A stretch of 64,000 nt of DNA from Rhodanobacter sp. T12-5 (GCF_008329435.1 NZ_NPKN01000001.1:434001-498000), one strand, 5' to 3'; counted from the stretch's first letter, positions 16,172 through 24,743 are shown. Made by a program: numbers and translations. Notes: generated by a model from the sequence alone, not told the origin.

Positions 16172-17425
16172 ATGGCTGAACCTTCGTCTTCCGCTTCCGC
16201 GACCAGGCCCGCCACGTTCGCCGAGCTCCCGGCCTTGCTCGCCTCGGCGCCCCATCGACTGCTGTTTCTGGCCGGCTCCATCGCCGTGTTGCTCAGCATG
16301 GCCTGGTGGGCGGTGGAGCTGACGTGGATGCGGTTCGGGCTGGGTGGCTGGCCCCAGCCGACGATCACGCCGGCGTATGCGCACGGCATGCTGATCCAGT
16401 ACGGCATGTTCCCGCTTTTCATGTTCGGCTTTCTCCTGACGGTGTTCCCGCGCTGGTTGAACCGGCCGGCGTTGCCTCGTTCGCGTTATGTGCCGGTGGC
16501 CGGCTGCGTGTTCGGCGGCTATGTACTGGCGAATGTGGGGCTGCTGAATATGCCGTGGCTGCTGAAGCTGGGTTTTCTGGTGATGCTGATCGGCTACCTG
16601 ATCGGCTTGTACACGCTGGCGTCGGTGCTGCGGGCATCGCGCGACCGCAACGATCACGCGCGTTCGTGCGTGCTGGGTATCGCGCTGGGCACGCTTGGCC
16701 TGATCGCCTTCATCGCTTTCCTGTTCGGCGCACCGGACGATTGCGCCCAACTGGCGGTGCGGATCGGTACCTTCGGCTTGCTGCTGCCGATCTTCTTTTC
16801 CGTGACGCACCGGATGCTGCCGTTCTTCAGCGGCAACGTGATCAAGGGTTATGTGGTGATCCGCCCACGCTGGAGCCTGCCGGTGGTGTGGGCGCTGCTG
16901 CTGGCGCACTTGCTGCTGGACTGGCGCGGCGCGCTGGGCTGGCTGTGGCTGGCCGACATTCCGCTGGCGCTGGTATTCGCCTGGCATGCGCTGGCGTGGC
17001 AACCGTGGAAGGCGATGCGGCCCGGCGTGCTGGCCGTGCTGCACCTGTCCTTTGCGTGGCTGCCGGTGGCCTTCGCATTGTATGCCGTGCAGGACGTGAT
17101 CTATGCCCGCAGCGGCGAGCTGCTGTTCTTCCGCGCGCCGCTGCATGCGCTGGCGATCGGCTACTTCGGCTCGATGCTGGTGGCGATGGTGACGCGCGTG
17201 ACCCAGGGTCACTCGGGCCGGCCGATGCAGATGGGCGCGGTGCCATGGGTGTGTTTCGCGCTGCTGCAGCTGGTGGCGCTGGTGCGCATCCGCGCCGAGT
17301 TCGGCGGCGACGTCTACCTGTGGCTGGTGATCGCCGCGTACGGCTGGCTGCTGGCGTTCCTGCCGTGGGTATTGCGCTCGGCATGGATCTACCTGACACC
17401 GCGCGTGGACGGCAAGCCGGGCTGA
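16172..17425 (+). CDS. nnrS: NnrS family haem/copper membrane protein
   Basis: A 417-residue inner-membrane protein with about 12 helices. NnrS proteins bind haem and copper and protect denitrifying cells from NO stress. Family signs are YAHGMLIQYGMFPLFMFGFL near the N-terminus, SVTHRMLPFFSG in the middle and LHALAIGYFGSMLVAMVTRV with TQGHSGRP near the C-terminus. These supply the conserved histidines. ATG at 16172 is preferred to a TTG four codons upstream. nirK follows 126 bases later. Confidence 0.92.
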   Translation: MAEPSSSASATRPATFAELPALLASAPHRLLFLAGSIAVLLSMAWWAVELTWMRFGLGGWPQPTITPAYAHGMLIQYGMFPLFMFGFLLTVFPRWLNRPALPRSRYVPVAGCVFGGYVLANVGLLNMPWLLKLGFLVMLIGYLIGLYTLASVLRASRDRNDHARSCVLGIALGTLGLIAFIAFLFGAPDDCAQLAVRIGTFGLLLPIFFSVTHRMLPFFSGNVIKGYVVIRPRWSLPVVWALLLAHLLLDWRGALGWLWLADIPLALVFAWHALAWQPWKAMRPGVLAVLHLSFAWLPVAFALYAVQDVIYARSGELLFFRAPLHALAIGYFGSMLVAMVTRVTQGHSGRPMQMGAVPWVCFALLQLVALVRIRAEFGGDVYLWLVIAAYGWLLAFLPWVLRSAWIYLTPRVDGKPG

Positions 17426-17484
17426 AGCGGGGCGAGTCTCGGGCTGTGGCAGGGTGACGCAGCGAGGCCTCGAATCATTCCCGT

Positions 17485-17498
17485 TTGACCCAGGTCAA
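17485..17498 (+). promoter_or_regulatory. Fnr/Dnr-type box of nirK
   Basis: TTGACCCAGGTCAA is a perfect dyad of the TTGAC-N4-GTCAA type (16 bases including flanking T and A). It is centred about 60 bases before the nirK ATG, giving a leader of roughly 20 bases if at -41.5. Confidence 0.75.
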
Positions 17499-17551
17499 AC
17501 ACGACATACTGCGTTCCCATAGGCTGGCAGCCGAACCCAGGGAGAACGTTG

Positions 17552-19075
17552 ATGACGCGTCCGCACCTTTACCTCGCCGCCGCCGCGATGCTTGCGCTGG
17601 TGGCATGTTCCGGCAAACCTTCTGCCTCGTCCGGCCCGGCCGCGATGGCAGCCACACCCACTCCCAGTACCTCCGTCGCCTCCGAGCGCGGCGACTTCGG
17701 CCCGCCGCAGGGCGAGCCGATCCACGCCGTGCTGACCAGTCCGCCGCACGTGCCGCCACCGATCCATCGCAACTACCCGGCCAAGGTCATCGTGGAACTG
17801 GAGGTGATCGAAAAGGAAATGCCGATTTCCGAGGGCGTGAGCTACACGTTCTGGACCTTCGGCGGCACCGTGCCGGGCAGCTTCATCCGCGTGCGCCAGG
17901 GCGACACGGTGGAGTTCCACCTGAAGAACAACCCCAACGACAAGATGCCGCACAACATCGACCTGCACGGCGTGACCGGTCCGGGTGGTGGTGCGGCGTC
18001 CAGCTTCACTGCGCCGGGGCACGAGTCGCAGTTCACCTTCAAGGCGCTCAACCAGGGCATCTACGTCTACCACTGCGCCACCGCGCCGGTCGGCATGCAC
18101 ATCGCCAACGGGATGTACGGGCTGATCCTGGTCGAGCCGCCGGAGGGCCTGAGCCCGGTCGATCACGAGTACTACGTGATGCAGGGCGACTTCTACACCA
18201 CCGGGAAGTATCGCGAGAAGGGCCATCAGCCGTTCGACATGGAGAAGGCGATCGACGAGCGTCCGACCTATGTGTTGTTCAACGGCAAGGAAGGCTCGAT
18301 CACCGGCGACAACGCGCTGACCGCCAAGACCAACCAGAAGGTGCGCCTGTTCGTGGGCAACGGCGGCCCGAACCTGATCTCCAGCTTCCACGTGATCGGC
18401 GAGATCTTCGACAAGGTGCAGCCCGAGGGCGGCACGGTGGCGCAACACAATGTGCAGACCACGCTGATCCCCTCCGGCGGTGCCGCGATCGTGGAGTTCC
18501 GCACCGACGTGCCGGGCAGCTACGTGCTGGTCGACCACTCGATCTTCCGCGCGTTCAACAAGGGCGCGCTGGGCATCCTGAAAGTGGACGGCTCGGAGAA
18601 CAAGTCGGTCTACTCGGGCAAGGAGGTGGACTCGGTCTACCTGGGTGACCGCGCCGGCAGCAACCTGCAGGCCGTGACCACCGCCGCCACGGCGCATGCC
18701 GCCGGTACGCTGACCAAGGAAGACCAGATCGCCGCGGGCAAGCAACTGTTCGCCGGCACCTGCTCGGTCTGCCACCAGGCCAACGGCGAGGGCCTGCCGA
18801 ACGTGTTCCCGCCGCTGGCGAAGTCGGATCTCCTCGCGGCCGATCCGAAGCGCGCCATGACCATCGTGACGCACGGCCTGACCGGCAAGGTCACCGTCAA
18901 CGGTCACGAATACGATTCGGTGATGCCACCGATGTCGCAGCTGACCGACGACGAGGTGTCCAACATCCTGACCTATGTGCTGAACAGCTGGGGCAACCCG
19001 GGTGGCCAGTTCAGCAAGGATGAGGTGGCCAAGGCACGCGCGGCTGCAGCGTCGGCACCGGCAGCGGAGCACTGA
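17552..19075 (+). CDS. nirK: Copper nitrite reductase fused to cytochrome c (NirK)
   Basis: The 507-residue enzyme reduces nitrite to NO. Two cupredoxin domains carry type 1 copper ligands H134, C175, H183 and M188, and type 2 ligands H139, H174 and H329. The catalytic residues D137 and H280 are present. A C-terminal cytochrome c domain follows, with CSVCH at 404-408 and a MPPM axial ligand region, as in three-domain NirK of Ralstonia type. The N-terminus ([10 protein letters not shown]) looks like a lipoprotein signal, so the enzyme may be membrane-anchored in the periplasm. ATG at 17552 follows GGAGAA. nirV and a SCO gene follow. Confidence 0.96.
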   Translation: MTRPHLYLAAAAMLALVACSGKPSASSGPAAMAATPTPSTSVASERGDFGPPQGEPIHAVLTSPPHVPPPIHRNYPAKVIVELEVIEKEMPISEGVSYTFWTFGGTVPGSFIRVRQGDTVEFHLKNNPNDKMPHNIDLHGVTGPGGGAASSFTAPGHESQFTFKALNQGIYVYHCATAPVGMHIANGMYGLILVEPPEGLSPVDHEYYVMQGDFYTTGKYREKGHQPFDMEKAIDERPTYVLFNGKEGSITGDNALTAKTNQKVRLFVGNGGPNLISSFHVIGEIFDKVQPEGGTVAQHNVQTTLIPSGGAAIVEFRTDVPGSYVLVDHSIFRAFNKGALGILKVDGSENKSVYSGKEVDSVYLGDRAGSNLQAVTTAATAHAAGTLTKEDQIAAGKQLFAGTCSVCHQANGEGLPNVFPPLAKSDLLAADPKRAMTIVTHGLTGKVTVNGHEYDSVMPPMSQLTDDEVSNILTYVLNSWGNPGGQFSKDEVAKARAAAASAPAAEH

Positions 19076-19076
19076 G

Positions 19077-19838
19077 ATGCGTGCTCTGGCACTGGCCTGC
19101 CTGGGCCTGCTGCTGGCGCTTCCGGCAGCGGCGGCGGAATACGCCGCCCTGCCGGGAGGCACGTTCACCAGCGTGCTGCCGGCGGATGGCAAGGCGGCGC
19201 CGGCGCAGGTCGCGCCGTTCCGCCTGCGCACCGAGCTGGTCACCAATGCCGAGTTCCTGGCCTTCGTGAAAGCGCATCCCGCATGGCGGCGCGACAAGGT
19301 GGCGCGCATCCTTGCCGATGCGCGTTACCTCACGCAGTGGGCCAGCGCCGATACGCTGGGTGACGAAGTGCTGCCGCGCCAGCCGGTGACGCGGGTCAGC
19401 TGGTTTGCCGCGCAGGCCTATTGCGAAAGCGAGCGGGCGCGCCTGCCGAGCTGGTACGAGTGGGAGTTCGCGGCAGCGGCCGATGCCACCCGCCGCGATG
19501 CACGCGCCGACCCGGCCTGGCGCGAAAGCATCCTGGGCTGGTACTCGCGGCCATCCACCACGGCCTTGCCGCAGATCGGCGGTGCCGCCAACATCTACGG
19601 CGTGCGCGACATCAATGGCCTGGTGTGGGAGTGGGTCGACGACTTCAACGCCTTGATGGTCGCCAGCGACAGCCGCGATCAGGGCGATCCGGATCTGCTG
19701 AAATTCTGCGGTGCCGGCGCACTCAGCATGCAGGACAAGGAAAACTACGCGGTGCTGATGCGCATCGCGATGCTGTCCGCGCTGAAGGCCGCCGACACCA
19801 CCAACAACATGGGCTTCCGCTGCGCGAAGTCCGATTGA
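19077..19838 (+). CDS. nirV: NirV-like formylglycine-generating-enzyme family protein
   Basis: The 253-residue exported protein (signal MRALALACLGLLLALPAAAA) has the FGE-sulfatase/SUMF1 fold. Signs are LPGGTF at the mature N-terminus, TELVTNAEFLAFVKAHP, PVTRVSWFAAQAYCESERARLP, the DINGLVWEWVDDF core and NNMGFRCAKSD at the end. NirV proteins accompany nirK; their exact role in nitrite reductase maturation is not settled. It starts two bases after the nirK stop, so translation is probably coupled. Confidence 0.9.
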   Translation: MRALALACLGLLLALPAAAAEYAALPGGTFTSVLPADGKAAPAQVAPFRLRTELVTNAEFLAFVKAHPAWRRDKVARILADARYLTQWASADTLGDEVLPRQPVTRVSWFAAQAYCESERARLPSWYEWEFAAAADATRRDARADPAWRESILGWYSRPSTTALPQIGGAANIYGVRDINGLVWEWVDDFNALMVASDSRDQGDPDLLKFCGAGALSMQDKENYAVLMRIAMLSALKAADTTNNMGFRCAKSD

Positions 19839-19847
19839 GGAAACGCC

Positions 19848-20417
19848 ATGAAACGCCTGCTGTCTTTTGTCGCGATGCTCCTGCTGCTGGGCGGCAGCGT
19901 CCAGGCGGCGCAGCCGCTGCCGGGTGATTCGGTGTACCAGCTGCCGGTGCAACTCACCGGCCAGGACGGCCAGTCGCAGATGCTGTCGGCACGTCGTGGC
20001 CGGCCACAGCTGGTGACGATGTTCTATACCTCGTGCAAGATGGTCTGCCCGCTGATCATCGACAGCCTGCGGCTGACCCGCAACGCACTGGACCCGTCGA
20101 TCCGCTCGCAGATCGACCTGCTCGCGGTGAGTTTCGACCCGGCCAGGGACGACGTCGCCACCCTGCGCAGCTACGCCGACAAGCGCAAGCTGGATCCACG
20201 CTTCTGGACCCTGGCCCGCGCCGAGCCGGCGCAGGTGCGGCAGCTGTCCGGCGTACTCGGCCTGCAGTACCGGCAATTGCCGGATGGCGAGTTCAACCAC
20301 AGCAGCGAGTTGATCCTGCTCGACGGCGAGGGCCGCATCGCGGCGCGCACCAACGTGATCGGCAGGCTCGACCCGGCCTTCGTCAAGGCGATCACCGAGA
20401 CTGTTTCCAGGCACTGA
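19848..20417 (+). CDS. SCO1/SenC family copper chaperone
   Basis: A 189-residue periplasmic thioredoxin-fold protein with signal MKRLLSFVAMLLLLGGSVQA. The copper-binding set is intact: C-x3-C in YTSCKMVCPL and the distal His in GEFNHSSEL. SCO proteins deliver copper or reduce thiols during assembly of copper enzymes. Its position 10 bases after nirV points to loading of NirK rather than cytochrome oxidase (inference). Confidence 0.92.
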   Translation: MKRLLSFVAMLLLLGGSVQAAQPLPGDSVYQLPVQLTGQDGQSQMLSARRGRPQLVTMFYTSCKMVCPLIIDSLRLTRNALDPSIRSQIDLLAVSFDPARDDVATLRSYADKRKLDPRFWTLARAEPAQVRQLSGVLGLQYRQLPDGEFNHSSELILLDGEGRIAARTNVIGRLDPAFVKAITETVSRH

Positions 20418-20461
20418 GCCTCCCGCGATATGGACGTCTGTACGTCCGTCGTGCATCGAAG

Positions 20462-20480
20462 CGCCGCCGTCATGGCGGCG
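20462..20480 (+). terminator. Hairpin after the nirK-nirV-SCO operon
   Basis: CGCCGCC-GTCAT-GGCGGCG forms a GC-rich stem followed by only a short T-containing run (TTCT). It is a possible terminator, weakened by the poor T tract. Confidence 0.4.
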
Positions 20481-20536
20481 TTCTCGTGTGCATGCCCGTG
20501 GCGTGTTGTCACAGCAGGCCTGTTCATCGAGCCGGC

Positions 20537-20550
20537 CTGACCGCGGTCAA
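20537..20550 (+). promoter_or_regulatory. Fnr/Dnr-type box of the porin gene
   Basis: CTGACCGCGGTCAA has one mismatch (first base) to the TTGAC-N4-GTCAA dyad. It is centred about 61 bases before the porin ATG, the same spacing as the nirK box. Confidence 0.6.
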
Positions 20551-20604
20551 TTTGTCGGTGCCCTGGTGTGCGCAGACTGCGCGCATCCACAAGGGGAAAC
20601 CACG

Positions 20605-21858
20605 ATGAAAACGACACGCAGGATTCTTCCCGTCGCATGCCTTCTGGCCACGGCGATGACCGCGCCATCGGTCTGGGCCGACGGCACCGGCACGCAGGCA
20701 GCGCCGGTCAACGCGCCGCTGCAACTGGAGTGGGACGCGCGCCTGCGCCGCGAGCAAGTCGACGACGACGCCTTCAGCCACGACGCCAATGCCGACACCT
20801 TGCGACTGCGGCTCGGCCTGCGCGCGAAATTCGGCGATGGCTGGAGCGCGTTGCTGGAAGGCGCCGGCGTGGCCAGTGCCGGCGAGCATTACAACAGTGG
20901 CGCGAATGGCCGCACACAGTATCCGGCGATCACCGACCCGCGCGGCAGCGAACTCAACCAGGCCTGGCTGGGCTGGCAGGGCGATGCGTTCGGCGTGACC
21001 GCGGGCCGCCAGCGACTGCTGCTGGACAACCAGCGCTGGGTCGGCAACAGCGGCTGGCGCCAGCACGAGCAGACCTACGATGCGGTGGCGCTGCAATGGC
21101 AGCCGCTGGCCGCGTTGACGCTGCGTTATGACTGGCTCGATCGCGTGCACCGCGTGGCCGGCCGCGATGCGCTCAACCCGCTGGCGCGCGAGCGCCGGCT
21201 GAATACCCACCTGTTGAACGCCGCGTGGACGCAAGGCGCGCAGCAATGGGTGGGCTATGCCTACCTGCATGAAGACCGCGACGTGGCCAGCGCGTCCAGC
21301 GAGACCTATGGCCTGCGCTGGAGCGGCAAGGCACTGCACGATGGCAACGGTCCGGGCTGGACGCTGGAGGCAGCGCGGCAGGTCGACTACGCCAACAACC
21401 CGTTGCACTTCGCGCACAACTACTGGCTGCTCGAACCGACATGGACGCTGCAAGGGATCACCGCCAAGCTGGGCTGGGAGCATCTGGGCGGCAACGGCCA
21501 GCATGCCTTGCAGACACCGCTGGCCACGCTGCATGCGTTCAACGGCTGGGATGACCAGTTCAACGTGACGCCTGCCGGCGGCCTGGAAGATCGCTATGTG
21601 GGCGTCGGTGGCAACCTCGGCCGCACCGGTCCTGCCAGCAAGCTGGGCTGGGTGGTGTCGTACCACGACTACCATGCCGATCGCGGTGGCCGTTACGGCA
21701 GCGAGTGGAATGCTTCGCTGAGCTTTCCGCTGGCAACCGGCCTCACGGGCTTGATCAAGGTGGCGGACTATCGCGCCGACGGCCTGGGTCGCGACAGCGC
21801 CAAGCTGTGGCTGCAACTCGAATGGCATGGACAGCAGGCGTTGGCGAACGCGCATTGA
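20605..21858 (+). CDS. Outer-membrane porin-like beta-barrel (alginate-export/OprD-like)
   Basis: A 417-residue protein with signal MKTTRRILPVACLLATAMTAPSVWA, followed by alternating amphipathic strands. Examples are RLRLGLRAKFGDGWSALLEG, NQAWLGWQGDAFGVTAGRQR and SYHDYHADRGGRYGSEWNASLSF (given in parts). The pattern resembles alginate-export family porins. Its box and its place between nirK and the next anaerobic operon suggest uptake of nitrite, nitrate or another small anion. The substrate is inference. Confidence 0.8.
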   Translation: MKTTRRILPVACLLATAMTAPSVWADGTGTQAAPVNAPLQLEWDARLRREQVDDDAFSHDANADTLRLRLGLRAKFGDGWSALLEGAGVASAGEHYNSGANGRTQYPAITDPRGSELNQAWLGWQGDAFGVTAGRQRLLLDNQRWVGNSGWRQHEQTYDAVALQWQPLAALTLRYDWLDRVHRVAGRDALNPLARERRLNTHLLNAAWTQGAQQWVGYAYLHEDRDVASASSETYGLRWSGKALHDGNGPGWTLEAARQVDYANNPLHFAHNYWLLEPTWTLQGITAKLGWEHLGGNGQHALQTPLATLHAFNGWDDQFNVTPAGGLEDRYVGVGGNLGRTGPASKLGWVVSYHDYHADRGGRYGSEWNASLSFPLATGLTGLIKVADYRADGLGRDSAKLWLQLEWHGQQALANAH

Positions 21859-21884
21859 CCGAGGGCAGCCTTGCTGCGGGTGCG

Positions 21885-21898
21885 TTGACCCAGGTCAG
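21885..21898 (+). promoter_or_regulatory. Fnr/Dnr-type box of the DUF2249-ubiT-nad operon
   Basis: TTGACCCAGGTCAG has one mismatch (last base). It is centred exactly 41.5 bases before the A of the ATG at 21933, with GATATA at 21920-21925 as possible -10. If used in the normal class II position, the mRNA would begin at the start codon. Confidence 0.65.
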
Positions 21899-21932
21899 CG
21901 CGCGCGCGCCCGTGCTGCGTTGATATAGCGCC

Positions 21933-22217
21933 ATGCAAGCTATCCAGTCGTTGTACCCGCACCGAGCCGACAACGCCGCGCCGGCCGAACTCGATCTGCG
22001 CGGGCTGCCGTCACCGGAGCCGATGCTGCGCGCGCTGGAGGCGGCCGATGCGTTGCTGCCCGGGCAGTCGGTGCAGGTGCTCACGCCGCTGTTGCCGATG
22101 CCCTTGCTCGATGCGCTGGCGACGCGCGGGCTGTACACGTCGGCGGTCACGCTGCCGGGCGGCACCGCACGAGTGTTGATCCGCCGTCGGGATGACGATG
22201 GCCCGGCTGGCGCTTGA
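21933..22217 (+). CDS. DUF2249 protein (TusA-like fold without the catalytic cysteine)
   Basis: The 94-residue protein has LDLRGLPSPEPMLRALEAAD, which matches the TusA/SirA opening motif except that Ser replaces the sulphur-carrying Cys of CPxP. A beta-strand pattern (VQVLTPLLPMP, TARVLIRR) completes the small alpha/beta fold. DUF2249 genes often occur in denitrification clusters; the function is unknown. It is first in an operon that continues through nadB. The next gene overlaps it by 26 bases. Confidence 0.8.
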   Translation: MQAIQSLYPHRADNAAPAELDLRGLPSPEPMLRALEAADALLPGQSVQVLTPLLPMPLLDALATRGLYTSAVTLPGGTARVLIRRRDDDGPAGA

Positions 22218-23451
22218 TCAGGCGCCCGCGGTCTCGTTGCCGCGCCGCTTCCTGCTGAGTGCGCCGCTGTGGGGCGTGCTCGCCGGCATGTTGTTGTTCG
22301 TCGATGGTGATGCCTTGCTGCGCTCACGCTGGCATCCGGCCACGCTGGCACTGGTGCATGTGTTCACGCTCGGCGTGCTCGGCAACGTGATGTTCGGCAG
22401 CATGCTGCAGTTTCTTCCCGCGGCCGCCGGGGTGCGGGTGCGTGGCAGCGCGTTGTTGGGAGCGCCGCTGCATGTCCTGTTCAATCTCGGCGCGCTGCTG
22501 CTGGTGGCGGGGCTGCATCAGAGGTGGCGTGCGGCACTGCTTGGTGCCGCGGTGCTATTGCCGCTGGCTTTCGTTCTGCTCGCCGCGATGACCTTGCCCG
22601 GCCTGCTGGCAGCGGTCGGGCAGCGGCTGCTGCGCGCGGGGCTCGGCGTGGCGATCGGGTTCGGCGTGCTCACTGCGCTGCTCGGTGGTGCACTGGCGCT
22701 GGCTCTTGCTGACGGGTGGGCGTGGCCGGTGGGCGCGCTGGTCGACGTGCATGCCAGCTGGGGCGTGCTGGGTTGGATCGTGGTGTTGCTGGCCAGCGTG
22801 GCGCGGGTGGTGATGCCGATGTTCCAGGGCACCGGAACGCTTCCCGCACGGGTGCAGGCGCTGTGGCTCGGCAGCGCGCTGGTGATGCTGTCCGGCGCAG
22901 CGTGGTGGCGCTTGACTCACGCCGATGGCCGCTGGCTGGTCGGTACGGTGGCGTTGCATGCAATGCTGTTTGCAGGCGCCGCCTTGTGGCTGCAGTGGCG
23001 CGCGCCGCGGCAACGCCGCAGCCCGCTGCTGTGGAGCTGGCGTGCCGGTTTGATCGTGCTGTCGCTGGCGGCGCTGGCACTGGTCGCCGGGCCGCGTGGC
23101 GGACTGCTGGCTGCGGTGCTGGGGCTGGGTATCGCCTTGCCGCTGCTGCTGCTCGGCATGGCGCTGGAGATCGTCGCCTTCATCGGCTGGATCGAGTTGC
23201 ACCGGGTGTGCGGTCGCGGCGTGCAGTTGCCCGGTGTGCAGCGGCTGCTGCCCGACAGCGACAAACTCGGTGTGCTGCTGGCGCAACTGCCGCTGCTGCT
23301 GTTGCCGGCCGCGGCGTTGTGGCCTTCGGCCTGGCTGGCGCGCGCCGCCGGGTTGGCGCTGCTGTTCGCGTGGCTGGGCGTGTGGTCGGCGCTGCGCGGC
23401 GTACGCAGGCGCGCACATGGTTTTCTGTTGGCGTTGGAGGATCGCCCGTGA
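22192..23451 (+). CDS. NnrS-like polytopic membrane protein
   Basis: The 419-residue protein is almost entirely hydrophobic, with about 12 predicted helices. LALVHVFTLGVLGNVMFGSMLQFLP in helix 2-3 resembles the His-Thr-Leu-Gly haem-contact motif of NnrS proteins. VDVHASWGVLGWIVVLLASVARVVMP adds another conserved His (motifs quoted in part). It is not a close copy of the NnrS at 16172. It may bind haem or copper in the inner membrane; the role is inferred from context only. The stop overlaps the GTG of the DGC gene by four bases. Confidence 0.65.
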   Translation: MTMARLALDQAPAVSLPRRFLLSAPLWGVLAGMLLFVDGDALLRSRWHPATLALVHVFTLGVLGNVMFGSMLQFLPAAAGVRVRGSALLGAPLHVLFNLGALLLVAGLHQRWRAALLGAAVLLPLAFVLLAAMTLPGLLAAVGQRLLRAGLGVAIGFGVLTALLGGALALALADGWAWPVGALVDVHASWGVLGWIVVLLASVARVVMPMFQGTGTLPARVQALWLGSALVMLSGAAWWRLTHADGRWLVGTVALHAMLFAGAALWLQWRAPRQRRSPLLWSWRAGLIVLSLAALALVAGPRGGLLAAVLGLGIALPLLLLGMALEIVAFIGWIELHRVCGRGVQLPGVQRLLPDSDKLGVLLAQLPLLLLPAAALWPSAWLARAAGLALLFAWLGVWSALRGVRRRAHGFLLALEDRP

Positions 23452-23867
23452 GCGCGAAGTTGCCGCTGGTCTATTCCTGTTCCGGCTGTTCGAGTGCGGC
23501 GCAGATGGCCAACCATCTGGCGCTGAAGCTGGATCGCGAAGGCATCGCCGAGATGTCCTGCATCGCCGGCGTCGGCGGTGGCGTTACCGCCCTGGTGCGC
23601 ACGGCGCAGAGCGGGCGTCGCATCCTGGCGCTGGATGGCTGCGTGCTGAAGTGCGCCTCGGCCTGTCTTGCGCATGCAGGCGTCGTCGCCGACACGCACC
23701 TGGTGCTGTCCGACTACGGTGTGCGAAAGCGCCAGCATGCCGATTTCAATCTCACCGAGGCGCAGCAGGTATACGCGGCCGAGGTGCGCCCGGCGGCGCT
23801 GGCACTGTTTGAGGCGATGACCGCCGGATCACCCATGGAGCCTGCCGATGTTGCTGCCCAACCCTGA
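23448..23867 (+). CDS. DGC-domain putative zinc-binding protein
   Basis: A GTG start overlapping the previous stop gives 139 residues. Cysteines cluster in VYSCSGCSSAAQMAN, MSCIAGVGGG and LALDGCVLKCASACLAHAG. The DGC motif and spacing match the family annotated as putative zinc-binding or DGC-domain proteins. It could be a small redox or metal carrier for the operon. Its stop overlaps the start of the chorismate mutase-UbiT gene by 20 bases, indicating translational coupling. Confidence 0.75.
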   Translation: MSAKLPLVYSCSGCSSAAQMANHLALKLDREGIAEMSCIAGVGGGVTALVRTAQSGRRILALDGCVLKCASACLAHAGVVADTHLVLSDYGVRKRQHADFNLTEAQQVYAAEVRPAALALFEAMTAGSPMEPADVAAQP

Positions 23868-24708
23868 GCGTCTCGCGCTGGCGCGCATGCGCGGTGCGAT
23901 CGACCGTGTCGACGATGGCCTGATCGTGCTGCTCGCCGCACGCCGTCGGCTGGTGCGCGTGGTGGCGGCGCTGAAGCCGCGTGCCGGCGTGCCGCCGCGT
24001 GACCTGGCGCGCGAGCGGCAGGTGCGCACGCGCACCCAGTCGCTGGCACACCGGCTGGATCTGCCGGCGGATACCGCGGCGGGTCTGCTGGACCTCGCGA
24101 TCGTCGATGCCTGTCGTCAGCAGGGCATGGCGATTGACCTCGATCAAGGCGCGCTCGCGCCGTCTCCCGCCATGATGCAGCCCATCATGCCCGACACGCT
24201 TCGCTCCGAATCCCGCGCACTGCATTGGTTGCGCCTGCTGCCACCGCCGCGCCGGCTCGCGCCGCTGCTGCGCGCGCTGCCACAGCGCTGGCAACGCAAC
24301 CTGCTGGAGCGTGCGATGGCGCGCGTGCTCGCCGTGCCGCTGCAGGACGGCACGCTGGATTTCATGCGCGGTCGCCGGCTCGGGATCGAGGTCAGCGACC
24401 TGCAACTGTGCTGGGTGCTGGAATGGTGCGATGGACGCTTGTGCGTCGGTGATGGCGTACCTGAAGCCAGCGTGCGCGGCAGTGCCACCGATCTGCTGCT
24501 GCTGGCCAGCCGGCTGGAAGATGCCGACACGCTGTTCTTCCAGCGCGCGCTGGAGCTCACCGGCGATACCGAGCTCGGCCTTACCGCGCGCAACCTGCTG
24601 GAGCGGTTGCCGTGGGAGTCGGTGCCGTTGGGACTGCGCATCGCGCTGAACCGCGGCGCGCGCTTCGCCCGCGCCGCCCGCGCCGCACACCGCGGCGAAG
24701 CCGTCTGA
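23848..24708 (+). CDS. ubiT: Chorismate mutase (AroQ type)-UbiT fusion protein
   Basis: The 286-residue protein joins two domains. Residues about 8-93 are an AroQ chorismate mutase: R15, R32, K43, D52, R55, E56 and Q92 fall at exactly the spacing of the E. coli mutase active site. Residues about 114-286 are an SCP2 lipid-binding domain that closely resembles E. coli UbiT, including DADTLFFQRALELTGDTELG. UbiT binds ubiquinone intermediates in the oxygen-independent hydroxylation pathway with UbiU and UbiV, both encoded at 29.8-31.7 kb. The mutase half could also be an isochorismate-pyruvate lyase. An Fnr-type box sits inside the linker. Confidence 0.88.
   Translation: MLLPNPERLALARMRGAIDRVDDGLIVLLAARRRLVRVVAALKPRAGVPPRDLARERQVRTRTQSLAHRLDLPADTAAGLLDLAIVDACRQQGMAIDLDQGALAPSPAMMQPIMPDTLRSESRALHWLRLLPPPRRLAPLLRALPQRWQRNLLERAMARVLAVPLQDGTLDFMRGRRLGIEVSDLQLCWVLEWCDGRLCVGDGVPEASVRGSATDLLLLASRLEDADTLFFQRALELTGDTELGLTARNLLERLPWESVPLGLRIALNRGARFARAARAAHRGEAV
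24134..24147 (+). promoter_or_regulatory. Fnr-type box inside the chorismate mutase-ubiT gene
   Basis: TTGACCTCGATCAA, one base from consensus, lies in the linker codons between the two domains. In-frame ATGs follow at 24172, 24175 and 24187. A -41.5 position would place a transcript start near 24182, allowing the UbiT domain to be made alone from 24187. Chance occurrence is possible. Confidence 0.4.
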
Positions 24709-24743
24709 GCCATCCCGTTTCCCTCCCCTGAAAAGCGATCACG

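Noticed and set aside
16172-23451. nosZ or cNor (norCB) genes expected in a complete denitrification cluster
   Set aside because: None of the proteins in the window fits; only NirK and two qNor enzymes are present, so the N2O reduction step is not encoded here.
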